Shown: positions 25,837 to 34,541 of the stretch, in pieces | Numbering within the stretch: position 1 is the stretch's first letter | How the letters are laid out: every line of letters starts with the position of its first letter | From: Gracilibacter sp. BRH_c7a | GTDB lineage: Bacteria > Bacillota > Desulfitobacteriia > Desulfitobacteriales > Syntrophobotulaceae | Assembly (NCBI GenBank): GCA_001516055.1 | Contig: LOEZ01000040.1 | Coordinates: 81,103 to 145,102, forward strand | DNA length: 64,000 nucleotides | Reading direction: 5' to 3' | Notes under the pieces: model-generated | What the model saw: the letters and a program-made list of their open reading frames with translations, nothing else | The model's database searches: none | Told to the model about the DNA's origin: nothing | Translations under genes and position numbers: made by a program

Positions 25837-27486
25837 ATGTTTCAGGAAGATAAGCAAAAACAAGAAAGGTATATTCTGGTTTCTCAGGCAATCTCTTTTT
25901 TTCTTTTAGCAATGGCTATCCTGACAGCAATAAGCTCTCAGGATAAATTGTTTAATTTTCTTGGTTATTATCATTCTGTAGTTATGTTTTTAATTTTATT
26001 GCCGCTTATTATTTTTATAAGAGTTCTCAGTACTCATTATAATAATGTAAGATTTGAACTGATTTTTAATATCTTTTTCTTGGTCGTCTTAGCCAATTTC
26101 CTTTTTTACCTAAATAATCAGGTTTTTAATATTCTGCTTATAATGCCCATAATACTTACCGCGTTAAAATCTGGATTTAAATATGCCATATATATTTCCA
26201 TGGCCTCTTTGATAGTATTATTTTATGTGAGTCATAAGAATGATTTTGCTACGATTGATGTCGATATTATGTATATGATAGTTTTCCTCCTCGTTGCCTG
26301 GCTCCTAGGCAACATGAGAGACACAGAAAACGAGATCCGCAAGAAGCTTGAAAGACAAGCAAGTTATGACGGGCTTACCGACCTCCTTAACCATAGAAGT
26401 TTCCAAAATATTATGGATACGGAACTTGTAAAGGCGAAGGAACAAACACAATCGTTAAGTCTGATACTGCTTGATATAGATTATTTCAAAGTATATAACG
26501 ACTCCTTCGGTCATCCTAAAGGTGACTATGTCCTGAAAAAAGTGGCTTCAATCATAAGCCTCTGCACTCCGCCTACAGGTTATTGTGCCAGATATGGAGG
26601 GGAAGAATTCGCCCTGATATTACCGGAGATGAATGTAGAAGCTGCTAAGATAGTAGCCGAAAAGATACGCAAAACTATGGAAGAAACTAATTTTTCCGGA
26701 ATGGAAGTTTTGCCAAGAGGTAAATTGACCGTATCCATAGGATTAGCAGAATATCCTCTAATGGCAACTAATAAGGAAAAACTCATCCAAAAAGCTGATG
26801 AAGCCCTCTATAAAGCAAAATTTATTAGTAAAAATAAAGTTGAAACGTATTACTCAGTATTTGACGAATTGAGCTTAGTTTTAGAGGATGAAGAAAGGGA
26901 TATCTTTAATTCTATCCGCACTTTAACCATGGTAATCAATGCAAAAGATAAGTACACTTATGGGCATTCAGAACGTACTATGGAATTAGCCCGCAGATTC
27001 GCTGAGAAGCGGAACATGCCTAAGAGTAGTAAAACCCAATTGATTTATAGTTCCTTGTTGCATGATATTGGCAAGATAGAAGTAAGCAGGGATATTCTCA
27101 ATAAACCTGCAAAGCTTAATAATAATGAATGGGAAATATTAAAGGGTCATCCCCAATGGGGGGCAGATATTATACGACCCTTAAAATCCTTTGAAGAAAT
27201 AGGAGAAATAGTTCTCTATCATCACGAGAATTTTGATGGCAGTGGTTATCCTAAAGGGCTGAAAGGCTTAGAAATACCTTATGGAGCACGTGTCTTAAGG
27301 ATTATTGATAGCTTCGATGCTATAACCACAAATCGTCCATATAAATTCGGTATGACCAACGCCCAAGCTATTGAAGAGCTGAGGGGATTTTCTGGGATTC
27401 ATTATGATTCGATTATTTTTGAGCAGTTTGCAGAAATGATTTTAAACGATTCCCTTCCTCATAATTCATACTATTTCAATGAGTGA
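25837..27486 (+). CDS. Diguanylate cyclase with HD-GYP phosphodiesterase
   Basis: This 549-residue protein has about five N-terminal membrane helices (~15-155), a GGDEF domain (~175-335) with intact active site YGGEEF, and a C-terminal HD-GYP domain (~355-540) with HDIGK and HHENFDGSGYPKG. It may therefore make and break c-di-GMP at the membrane; which activity dominates is unknown. AGAGGGG precedes the ATG. It follows the agr terminator closely, so it probably has a promoter inside that short gap or reads through. Confidence 0.93.
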   Translation: MFQEDKQKQERYILVSQAISFFLLAMAILTAISSQDKLFNFLGYYHSVVMFLILLPLIIFIRVLSTHYNNVRFELIFNIFFLVVLANFLFYLNNQVFNILLIMPIILTALKSGFKYAIYISMASLIVLFYVSHKNDFATIDVDIMYMIVFLLVAWLLGNMRDTENEIRKKLERQASYDGLTDLLNHRSFQNIMDTELVKAKEQTQSLSLILLDIDYFKVYNDSFGHPKGDYVLKKVASIISLCTPPTGYCARYGGEEFALILPEMNVEAAKIVAEKIRKTMEETNFSGMEVLPRGKLTVSIGLAEYPLMATNKEKLIQKADEALYKAKFISKNKVETYYSVFDELSLVLEDEERDIFNSIRTLTMVINAKDKYTYGHSERTMELARRFAEKRNMPKSSKTQLIYSSLLHDIGKIEVSRDILNKPAKLNNNEWEILKGHPQWGADIIRPLKSFEEIGEIVLYHHENFDGSGYPKGLKGLEIPYGARVLRIIDSFDAITTNRPYKFGMTNAQAIEELRGFSGIHYDSIIFEQFAEMILNDSLPHNSYYFNE

Positions 27487-27498
27487 CATCTACATCCT

Positions 27499-27519
27499 CC
27501 CGGCAATATTACCGGGTTT
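27499..27519 (+). terminator. Weak hairpin after the GGDEF/HD-GYP gene
   Basis: CCCGG and CCGGG arms with partial inner pairing followed by TTT. It is small and may be only a partial terminator before the sigma-54 activator gene. Confidence 0.4.
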
Positions 27520-27557
27520 CCAGTAACTAAGAGAACTGATAATTGGAGGTTGAACAT

Positions 27558-29477
27558 GTGTCTGAAATCTTATTCTTCGCAACTTATCCTGAGTTAGCTC
27601 AATTTGCTCATAAAGTATGTGATACCGATGATGTTACTATTGTAAATGCCAGGATGGATGAAGCTGTTAAACAGGCTTGGAGTGCTGAGAAGAAAGGTTA
27701 TCAGGTTATCATTACCCGAGGATTTACTTCTTTGATGATTAGGAATTCAGGAATAGAACTCCCGGTTGTGGATGTTTCTGTTAGCGGATATGATATTGTT
27801 CGTGCCTACTACCAAGCTAAAAAGATCGGAGATAAAGTAGGGATTATAGATACTGAAGATGTTATCTTCGGAGTTGATACATTTGAAGAGATAATTGAAG
27901 ATAAGATAATTAAATATACCTGTAGTAATGATTTAGATGATATTAGTAAGGGGGTCAAATACCTCAAAGATCACGGTGTGGAGGTGGTCATAGCCAAGGT
28001 AGCCATGGCCAATGAAGCAAGAAAGCAAGATATGAAATCAGTGATTATTACTTCTGGTTATGATGCAGTACGCAGGGCAATCTGTGAAGCCAAAAGAGTT
28101 AACTCAGTACGCAAACAGGAAAAAAGAAAAGCAGAGCAACTGAAGGCTATCTTGAACTTCACTTACGATGGAATTATTGCACTTGATGATACAGGGAAGA
28201 TAACGGCTTTTAACCGCGTTGCCGAACAGCTTTCTGGTTGGAAAGCTGAGAATGCGCTAGGGCGTTTTATCACCGAGGTGATACCTAAAGCGCATTTTCA
28301 TAGACTTCTTAAAACCAAACAACCCGAGATTGGAGAATTTTTAGAAATTGGCAGCTCCAAAGTTGTAGCTAACGGAGTGCCTATTATGGTGGATAACCGT
28401 GTGGAGGGAATTGTATCAACTTTTCAGCAAATTGATAGACTGCAAAAATTGGAAAGTAAAGTGCGGAGACAGCTCTCTGAAAGAGGATTAGCAGCAAAAT
28501 ATCAATTCCAAGATATAACCGGCAAAAGTGCGGCCCTAATCCAAGTTATCAGTTTAGCTAAGGAGTATTCAGGAGTAGACTCAACCATTCTTATTTATGG
28601 TCAGACAGGATCAGGTAAAGAAATGTTCGCTCATGCGGTGCATAATGCTAGCAAAAGAAGGAATGAACCTTTCGTAGCAATAAACTGTGCTGCATTACCG
28701 GAAAGCCTCTTGGAAAGTGAACTATTTGGCTATGTGGAGGGTGCTTTTACCGGAGCCCGTAAGGGAGGTAAAGCGGGAATGTTTGAGATGGCGCATGGAG
28801 GAACTCTCTTTTTAGATGAGGTAGGCGAAATGTCGCCCATGTTGCAGGCCAGGCTTCTCAGAGTAATAGAGCAGGGAGAAGTAATGCGCCTTGGAGACAG
28901 CAGCATTGTACCTGTTAATGTTCGTTTAATCGCTGCCACTCACCGTGACCTGAGAAAGATGGTAGAGAACCAAGAATTCCGCGAAGATTTATACTATAGA
29001 CTAAATGTCTTATCTCTAAAGATTCCACCGCTGAAATATAGAGATAAGGATATAATATCTATCGCTTATCAATTTTTAGCCGAGTTCTGCTCACGCAGAG
29101 GAAAGCCTCCTGGCAAGTTTACCCCTGAAGCAGAAAAGATACTTTTGAATTATAGCTGGCCAGGAAATATAAGAGAATTACGCAATGCTATGGAGAGGCT
29201 GGGTATGAGGCCGTGGAAAAACGAGATTGGCTTCATGGATGTATCTAAGGCCTTACTTCTTGACGAAGAAGAGGATGCCTTTAATTTAGAATTATCTCCT
29301 GAGTCATCTTCTATCCAAAAGAATGATATGTATAGCAGTATTCTGGATAAGCGTATCAGCACCGTAGAAAAACATGTCATTCAAAAAGTTTTACAGGAAT
29401 GTGAAGGAAAAAAAGCAGAGGCTGCTCGTCGATTAGGCATTAGTAGAACAACCCTATGGAGAAAATCGCAAGATTAA
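27558..29477 (+). CDS. Sigma-54-dependent regulator with PrpR-type sensor
   Basis: This 639-residue enhancer-binding protein has an N-terminal PrpR_N-like sensor domain (~1-170), a PAS domain (~190-290), an AAA+ domain (~320-550) with Walker A GQTGSGKE, Walker B-like LFLDEVGEM and the sigma-54 contact loop GAFTGA, and a C-terminal Fis-type helix-turn-helix (EAARRLGISRTTLWRK). It opens sigma-54 promoters on receiving a signal. The GTG start was chosen because TTGGAGG lies 8 bases upstream. The promoter it most likely drives, at 29763-29777, is 286 bases downstream, ahead of the CooF/CooS-like operon. The ligand is unknown. Confidence 0.93.
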   Translation: MSEILFFATYPELAQFAHKVCDTDDVTIVNARMDEAVKQAWSAEKKGYQVIITRGFTSLMIRNSGIELPVVDVSVSGYDIVRAYYQAKKIGDKVGIIDTEDVIFGVDTFEEIIEDKIIKYTCSNDLDDISKGVKYLKDHGVEVVIAKVAMANEARKQDMKSVIITSGYDAVRRAICEAKRVNSVRKQEKRKAEQLKAILNFTYDGIIALDDTGKITAFNRVAEQLSGWKAENALGRFITEVIPKAHFHRLLKTKQPEIGEFLEIGSSKVVANGVPIMVDNRVEGIVSTFQQIDRLQKLESKVRRQLSERGLAAKYQFQDITGKSAALIQVISLAKEYSGVDSTILIYGQTGSGKEMFAHAVHNASKRRNEPFVAINCAALPESLLESELFGYVEGAFTGARKGGKAGMFEMAHGGTLFLDEVGEMSPMLQARLLRVIEQGEVMRLGDSSIVPVNVRLIAATHRDLRKMVENQEFREDLYYRLNVLSLKIPPLKYRDKDIISIAYQFLAEFCSRRGKPPGKFTPEAEKILLNYSWPGNIRELRNAMERLGMRPWKNEIGFMDVSKALLLDEEEDAFNLELSPESSSIQKNDMYSSILDKRISTVEKHVIQKVLQECEGKKAEAARRLGISRTTLWRKSQD

Positions 29478-29591
29478 CTACTCAAACTTTATCCTGTCAT
29501 TGTCACTGCAAATCGTTAAAATAAAAAAAATATCAATAATCAAAGATTATCGATCCGGTTCAGTTAAATTATGAAACAAACTATACCGTCG

Positions 29592-29604
29592 AATGTTTAA
29601 CATT
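29592..29604. promoter_or_regulatory. Candidate activator-binding palindrome
   Basis: AATGTT-T-AACATT is a perfect 6-1-6 inverted repeat about 160 bases before the -24 element, at a normal distance for an enhancer site. The DNA is AT-rich, so chance is possible. Confidence 0.35.
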
Positions 29605-29735
29605 TGAAACGTTGGTCCTAAGATTAAGATGAAAAACAAATTGTCAAATTTGTGGTCAATTACTTTTTTTCACTAAGAATCGATAAATCTTCAAGGGTTC
29701 ATGAAGTTTATTAAAGACTGAAGGTTTCAGAACTG

Positions 29736-29748
29736 TATCAAATTGATA
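29736..29748. promoter_or_regulatory. Candidate palindrome just upstream of the sigma-54 promoter
   Basis: TATCAA-A-TTGATA is a perfect 6-1-6 inverted repeat ending 14 bases before the -24 GG. It could bind a repressor or a bending protein, or be chance. Confidence 0.3.
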
Positions 29749-29762
29749 GCACTTGTAATGTT

Positions 29763-29777
29763 GGCATGATACTTGCA
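29763..29777 (+). promoter_or_regulatory. Sigma-54 (-24/-12) promoter
   Basis: The sequence TGGCATGATACTTGCA (from 29762) matches the sigma-54 consensus TGGCAC-N5-TTGCA, with GG at 29763-29764 and GC at 29775-29776 separated by exactly ten bases. It faces the CooF-like gene and lies directly after a sigma-54 activator gene, which greatly strengthens the call. Confidence 0.9.
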
Positions 29778-29886
29778 TTATAATTCAGTAATGGAGGTGA
29801 CTCAGATATATCCATCTTCGAATTGGGTGTTATAACTAAATTGAGAGTTTTCGATAAAATTCAAGTAATAAAGGGGGTTAGGGAAA

Positions 29887-30393
29887 TTGAAACAATACGA
29901 TTCAAAGAAGCGTCTGTTCGTAGACGTTAGTCTGTGTCTAGGATGCAAAACTTGTGAATTACGCTGTGCTGTAGAAAGAAACTCTATAAGCAAAACGCTA
30001 ACTGAAGCTGTACATGAGGAGATAATCCCAAGGCCTAGAGTATATGTACAATGGCAGAAGGGAGTATCAGTACCCGTTCAGTGCAGACATTGTACTGACG
30101 CTCCATGTCTGGAGATATGTTCGACAGGGGCATTGCAAAGGGACGAAGAAAGCGGTTGTACTCATATTAATGGAGATAAATGTATCACCTGTTGGATGTG
30201 TGTTATGGTTTGTCCTTACGGAGTGATAGCTCCTGCAATAGAAAAGCACTGCGCTGATAAATGTGATCAGTGTTTCCAAATGGCGGAACCATACTGTTTG
30301 GCTTCCTGTCCAACGGGTGCTTTGCAATTGCTAACACCTGATCAAATTGAAGAACACCTGCAAGAAAAAAGAAAGAGTACAATAGTTTATTAA
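29887..30393 (+). CDS. CooF/HycB-like four-cluster ferredoxin
   Basis: This 168-residue iron-sulfur protein has the cysteine pattern of the HycB/DmsB/CooF family: CLGCKTCELRC near residue 20, CRHCTDAPCLEIC, CITCWMCVMVC and CDQC/CLASC, enough for four [4Fe-4S] clusters. CooF proteins carry electrons between CO dehydrogenase and a partner oxidoreductase. It is the first gene after the sigma-54 promoter. The start is TTG, with AGGGGG about 12 bases upstream. No twin-arginine or other signal is seen, so it is cytoplasmic. Confidence 0.9.
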   Translation: MKQYDSKKRLFVDVSLCLGCKTCELRCAVERNSISKTLTEAVHEEIIPRPRVYVQWQKGVSVPVQCRHCTDAPCLEICSTGALQRDEESGCTHINGDKCITCWMCVMVCPYGVIAPAIEKHCADKCDQCFQMAEPYCLASCPTGALQLLTPDQIEEHLQEKRKSTIVY

Positions 30394-30450
30394 ATTGATT
30401 GAAAAGTACAACCCCATTTTGGTTGGGTGTTAATGAAGGAGGAAAAAGTA

Positions 30451-31785
30451 ATGCGCCAAGTAAGAAGGAAGATCGTTGATCCGTCTGTGCGGACCTATTT
30501 ACTAAAAGCCAAAGAAGAAGGTATTAAATTATCTTGGAATAGATTTGAAGAGATGCTTCCTCAAGACGGTTTTGGAAGGCTGGGTCTGTCTTGCCACGAT
30601 TGTCTGTTGGGACCTTGTCGTCTGAATCCTTTCGGTGAAAATGAAGTAGGGACTATTTGTGGTTTGACGAAAGATGATTTGGTTCTTAGAACCCTTTATC
30701 GTTTGGTTTCCAATAACGATTTAGAAATTGATCCAACCGATTTAGATTGTGGATGTGAAGATAATGATAGCCTCTTAGGACTTGTCCGTTGCCAAACAGA
30801 AAGCATGAAAAAGATGGTTGGATCTCGTAAGGTTCAAGGGGTAACTAGACAGGTTGGGTTAGGTGTACTTAAAGATGATTACATTAATGTTTGCCTGGAG
30901 GAAGCATCACCTGTATTGATGAATATGGTTCAAGCTTTGGTAGAGGAATTAAAAGAAGAGGCAACCAGTAGAGGCGCAAAAGGCTTCAATGTTGTTGTTG
31001 CAGGAGATATTTCCCCTGTATTCTCTTTCCCTTCGGTAAACAACATTGGCGGGGTTGAATTCGCTGTATTAACTGGATTGCTCGATTCTTATATAGTTGG
31101 AGCAAAAGGATTAGGCTTAGGAAGAAATGCAGTTAGCTATTACCACACTTTCTTTGCTCAAGCAGACCGTTCAGTATGTAAGGTTAAAGTGAAAGACTGG
31201 CTTATAGAATCTGCAGATGCCTATAGGAAACGTGATAGGAAGAAGGTTCTTGCGTCTGACCAGATTGGTGAAGTAGAGCTCATTGACTTAGATAAAGCAA
31301 TGATTAAGCAGAATATGGATAACGGGTGTATCAAAGGAGTATGTATATTAGGCGGAGGTACAAATCTTAAAGTTACTCAGGATGCCTTAATATGTGAAGC
31401 AGCAGTGAGACTCTCATCCATGGGTGTGTTATGCCTAACGTACGGTAATGCCGCTGTTACCCTAGGTAAATACGGTTATCTCCAAAAGGCCGGAGATGCA
31501 AATGCACTTGTCAGTTGTGTGGGCGCGGAACTGGATGTGGTAAAAATACTAGACTTAGTAGAAGGACTAGATAAGGAAAAAATTATTGGCCTCATGCCTG
31601 AAATTGCTATGCCACGTGATATTAGTAATGCTTTAGCTTTAGCAGGTACGGGGGTAAAGGTTCTTACTTCAATTAACTTACCTTTAGAAGGCAGTAAAGC
31701 GGTTGGAGCAGAAATCAATACGCTCATTAATTACTGTTCTCCTTCAGAGTATGTAGATGAAGCATTGAATTCTCTAGCATTGTAA
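30451..31785 (+). CDS. Short CO dehydrogenase-like (CooS-like) protein lacking the C-cluster ligands
   Basis: This 444-residue protein aligns by eye with the anaerobic CODH catalytic subunit (normally ~630). The N-terminal SCHDCLLGPCR ... TICG keeps the B-cluster cysteines C48, C51, C56 and C70 at the same numbers as in Carboxydothermus CODH-II. The preceding D-cluster cysteine is Ser47, and residue 39 is Asp. Of the C-cluster positions, the His loop, the CTGN loop and the QC loop are gone; VGCNN reads LGGGTN (301-304); GTGCAA reads LTYGNAA; only the GSC position survives as VSC (C356). CO oxidation at a Ni-Fe centre is therefore unlikely. The ATG is 8 bases after AAGGAGG. True role unknown; an electron-transfer or cluster-scaffold role is inference. 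Confidence 0.82.
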   Translation: MRQVRRKIVDPSVRTYLLKAKEEGIKLSWNRFEEMLPQDGFGRLGLSCHDCLLGPCRLNPFGENEVGTICGLTKDDLVLRTLYRLVSNNDLEIDPTDLDCGCEDNDSLLGLVRCQTESMKKMVGSRKVQGVTRQVGLGVLKDDYINVCLEEASPVLMNMVQALVEELKEEATSRGAKGFNVVVAGDISPVFSFPSVNNIGGVEFAVLTGLLDSYIVGAKGLGLGRNAVSYYHTFFAQADRSVCKVKVKDWLIESADAYRKRDRKKVLASDQIGEVELIDLDKAMIKQNMDNGCIKGVCILGGGTNLKVTQDALICEAAVRLSSMGVLCLTYGNAAVTLGKYGYLQKAGDANALVSCVGAELDVVKILDLVEGLDKEKIIGLMPEIAMPRDISNALALAGTGVKVLTSINLPLEGSKAVGAEINTLINYCSPSEYVDEALNSLAL

Positions 31786-31861
31786 TACGTTTCATAAATT
31801 TTGACTATTACTCGATTCAAGCAGATTATTTCTGTTTGAAAGGAGAAGAGGAGGGCTAAGT

Positions 31862-32605
31862 TTGCTTATCGATAAAGCTAAATGTATCGGCTGTGGGCAA
31901 TGTCGGCCATTTTGTACAATGAGTTCTATTCATTTTACTCGCAATCAGAAAGGTACCAAGGTACATTGTATGGTAGATGAAGATGAATGCGTTGACTGTG
32001 GAATTTGTTATCGCGCGAAAGTATGTCCAACAGACGCTTTATATCAACCTATTCATGGCTGGCCTCGTTCTATCAGAGGAACGTTCAGTAATCCTCTGGC
32101 GGAGCATAAAGAGACCAGAGTCCCTGGTCGGGGTACGGAAGAAATGAAGACCAATGATATTACAGAGCGTTTTAAGCGGGGATATGCAGGGATGGCTGCA
32201 GAAATGGGACGGCCTGGCACAGGTGCCCGTTTACGGGATGCTGAAAAGGTATTTAAGGCTCTAGCTAAATTAGGAGTAGAATTTGAAAAGAATAATCCTT
32301 TGACAGGATTATTGATTAACAAAGAAACAGGGGAGATGAACCCTGAAGTTTTAAATGAGAAAGTACTTTCAGCTATTATAGAGATGATTATTCCCTTAGA
32401 AGAGGTTATTACTGTATTAGATACGTTGGAAAAGGCCGCTTTGGAGATTGATACCGTTTTTTCCATCGATCTGGTTGCTCGTGTGGATGAGGATTTGTCT
32501 GTTCCGACAGCTAAGATTATGGAGAAGAACGGAAGGTGGCACTCCTTCCATGGAAAGACCAATCTTGGATTGGGCCGACTTCAAGTGAAAGGAGCAGATG
32601 CATAA
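31862..32605 (+). CDS. Double [4Fe-4S] protein with extra C-terminal domain
   Basis: This 247-residue protein starts with an eight-cysteine ferredoxin domain (CIGCGQCRPFC from residue 8 and CVDCGICYRAKVC near 42), then PTDALYQP, and continues into a ~170-residue soluble domain rich in charged residues that I do not recognise. The start is TTG with AGGAGAAGAGGAGGG upstream. It lies between the CooS-like gene and the next gene, whose ATG directly follows its stop codon, so the two are coupled. It probably passes electrons within the complex formed by this operon. Confidence 0.82.
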   Translation: MLIDKAKCIGCGQCRPFCTMSSIHFTRNQKGTKVHCMVDEDECVDCGICYRAKVCPTDALYQPIHGWPRSIRGTFSNPLAEHKETRVPGRGTEEMKTNDITERFKRGYAGMAAEMGRPGTGARLRDAEKVFKALAKLGVEFEKNNPLTGLLINKETGEMNPEVLNEKVLSAIIEMIIPLEEVITVLDTLEKAALEIDTVFSIDLVARVDEDLSVPTAKIMEKNGRWHSFHGKTNLGLGRLQVKGADA

Positions 32606-33247
32606 ATGACACATACTCTACACCGTCGAGGAAATGAAGATAGTTTAAGTGAAGATTATGTAATATTCTCAATGACAGCTAAGGGTTTTAATGAGAACAA
32701 TTCAAGTGGTGCTTTAAAAGAGTTTCTGACTATACTCAGTAAGTACCCCAAAGTAAATATGGGTGATATGAAGACTGGCGGAATGTATCTCGTAGACCAA
32801 GAGCAAATAATTGAAAACGTCCAGGATACCTCCATTGTTCATGCTGTCTTTACAGATAAGAGTGATGTAGTTAAAGCTGTCCGGGAACTTAGAGAAGCAA
32901 ATCTTGGTGTTTCAGTAACAGTGACAGGGATAGTTGACGATGTTGGGGAAATATGCAAGGAAGCGGGTATAGACCGTCATACTGTAGAATACTCGGTGGG
33001 TATCCGGGGCAAACTTTCCAAACTGCCGGAAGATGATCTTCTGGAAATTACAACGATGTGTGGACATGGGATGGTATCTCAGAATTTAGCTCGTCAGATG
33101 CTGCTTGATGTTAAACGAGGAAAACGCAGCTCTCAGGAGGCAGGACAATATTTGGCAACTCCTTGTGTCTGCGGAGTGTTTAATGCTAGGAGAGCCCAGC
33201 TTTTACTCGATGAATTGGTGGAAATTTGGTGCTTCGATGAACTCTAG
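32606..33247 (+). CDS. Unrecognised protein of the CODH-like operon
   Basis: This 213-residue soluble protein has no membrane segment. The most striking part is near the C-terminus: TTMCGHGMVSQNLARQ followed ~30 residues later by TPCVCGVFNARRAQ, giving a C-x2-H-like cluster and a C-x-C that could hold a metal or iron-sulfur cluster. The middle (VFTDKSDVVKAVRELREANLGVSVTVTG) looks like an alpha/beta domain. AAAGGAG within the previous gene serves as ribosome site. I do not know the family. Its fixed place between iron-sulfur and flavin genes suggests a role in the same enzyme. Confidence 0.7.
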   Translation: MTHTLHRRGNEDSLSEDYVIFSMTAKGFNENNSSGALKEFLTILSKYPKVNMGDMKTGGMYLVDQEQIIENVQDTSIVHAVFTDKSDVVKAVRELREANLGVSVTVTGIVDDVGEICKEAGIDRHTVEYSVGIRGKLSKLPEDDLLEITTMCGHGMVSQNLARQMLLDVKRGKRSSQEAGQYLATPCVCGVFNARRAQLLLDELVEIWCFDEL

Positions 33248-33265
33248 GGGAAGGGTGGGATATAA

Positions 33266-34480
33266 TTGGTATATCTGATAATAGGTAATGGCCCCGCTGG
33301 TATTAGTGCCATAGAAAGTATCAGGCAGTTAGATGATCAAGGAAAGATAATTGTTGTCTCTAAAGAAAATAATCAACCTTACAGTAGGATAATGACTCCA
33401 GAGTATATGACGGGAGAAGTTGAAGAAGAGAATCTCTTTTTTAAAGGAAATGACTTTTATGCTCATTATAATGTTGAGACCCGCTTGGGCAAAATAGTTA
33501 AAGATATTTTGCCTGAACAGAGCATGGTTATCTTAAATGATGGTGAGAAAATAGCTTATGACAAACTGCTAATTGCTTCTGGCTCTCGTCCTGTTATTCC
33601 TTCTTGGGTTAACCTAGATATTAAAGGAGTGTTTACACTCTGGGATAAGGTAGATTCAGAGAGAATCAAACACCATCTCTCTGAGGTCAAGAAGGCGGTA
33701 ATCGTGGGGGGAGGGTTAGTTGGCCTCCAAATGGCAAGAGCACTGACTGCCTATGGTATAAATGTTACGATTATAGAGAAAATGAATCGTCTCATGCCTT
33801 TACAGCTTGATGAAACAGCTAGTGATATGGTTAAGCAAATATTAGTTAAAAATGGGATTAGAGTTTTTCTCGATACTGAGGTAGTATCTTTAGAGACTGA
33901 GAATCAAGAGATAAGAGGCGTTAAAACCAAAGAAACGGATATTCCTGCAGATTTAGTACTATTCTCTATCGGGGTGAGACCTAACTTAGATATGGTCCAT
34001 GATACTTCTCTTGAACTAGACCGAGGACTGCTAGTGAATGAATATCAGCAAACTAATTTGGTAAATATCTATGCCGCAGGAGATATCTCCCAAGCTTTCT
34101 GCCAGATAACGGGTGAGCGAAGTTTAAGAGCATTATGGCCATGCGCTATACAACAAGGGAAAGTAGCGGGTACAAATATGGCAGGTGGAGAAGAAAGATA
34201 TCAAGGCAGTATCCCGATGAATTCTTTTCAATTATTTGGACTTTCTGTTCTATCTTTTGGTCAGATAGAAGCAAAAGATGGTGTGGAAGAAAGAATTATT
34301 CGTTATCCTGCTTCAGGCTCCTACCAAAAACTATTCCTAAAAGAAGATAAACTCTTAGGGTTAATCTTTATAGGGGATATTCAACAAGCAGGATTACTTT
34401 TCCATAAGCATGGAAAGCCACTCCAAGAAGGATACATTGGAAATATACCTTTAGTCGATGTGGAAAATGTTTATTTGTGA
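33266..34480 (+). CDS. FAD-dependent NAD(P)H oxidoreductase (rubredoxin/ferredoxin reductase type)
   Basis: This 404-residue flavoprotein has an N-terminal FAD-binding GNGPAGISAIESIR, a central NAD(P)-binding GGGLVGLQMARAL (~residue 150) and the C-terminal FAD contact YAAGDISQ. There is no redox-active CxxC, as in NADH:rubredoxin or ferredoxin reductases and in the oxidoreductases found beside cooS-cooF. It likely links the iron-sulfur proteins upstream to NAD(P)H. The start is TTG with GGGTGGG upstream. It ends the operon at a strong terminator. Confidence 0.88.
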   Translation: MVYLIIGNGPAGISAIESIRQLDDQGKIIVVSKENNQPYSRIMTPEYMTGEVEEENLFFKGNDFYAHYNVETRLGKIVKDILPEQSMVILNDGEKIAYDKLLIASGSRPVIPSWVNLDIKGVFTLWDKVDSERIKHHLSEVKKAVIVGGGLVGLQMARALTAYGINVTIIEKMNRLMPLQLDETASDMVKQILVKNGIRVFLDTEVVSLETENQEIRGVKTKETDIPADLVLFSIGVRPNLDMVHDTSLELDRGLLVNEYQQTNLVNIYAAGDISQAFCQITGERSLRALWPCAIQQGKVAGTNMAGGEERYQGSIPMNSFQLFGLSVLSFGQIEAKDGVEERIIRYPASGSYQKLFLKEDKLLGLIFIGDIQQAGLLFHKHGKPLQEGYIGNIPLVDVENVYL

Positions 34481-34510
34481 TTAGATTTATATTTTGTAAG
34501 ATTATTAAGG

Positions 34511-34541
34511 AACCCGACAAGTCATTCACTTGTCGGGTTTT
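34511..34541. terminator. Bidirectional terminator of the CODH-like operon
   Basis: A perfect 12-bp stem (AACCCGACAAGT and complement) with loop CATTC followed by TTTTGTGTTTT. It lies 30 bases after the operon and overlaps the end of the convergent DUF1836 gene. Confidence 0.9.

Larger units (their letters stand above)
29478..29886. other. 409-bp control region between the activator and the CODH-like operon
   Basis: No gene is seen. The region holds a sigma-54 promoter, two short perfect 6-1-6 palindromes and an AT-rich stretch, and then ~100 bases of leader before the first operon gene. This is the expected size for upstream activator sites plus a bendable spacer. Confidence 0.75.

Noticed and set aside
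30451..31785. Calling this gene cooS, a working CO dehydrogenase
   Set aside because: The length and the missing D- and C-cluster residues make Ni-dependent CO oxidation unlikely.
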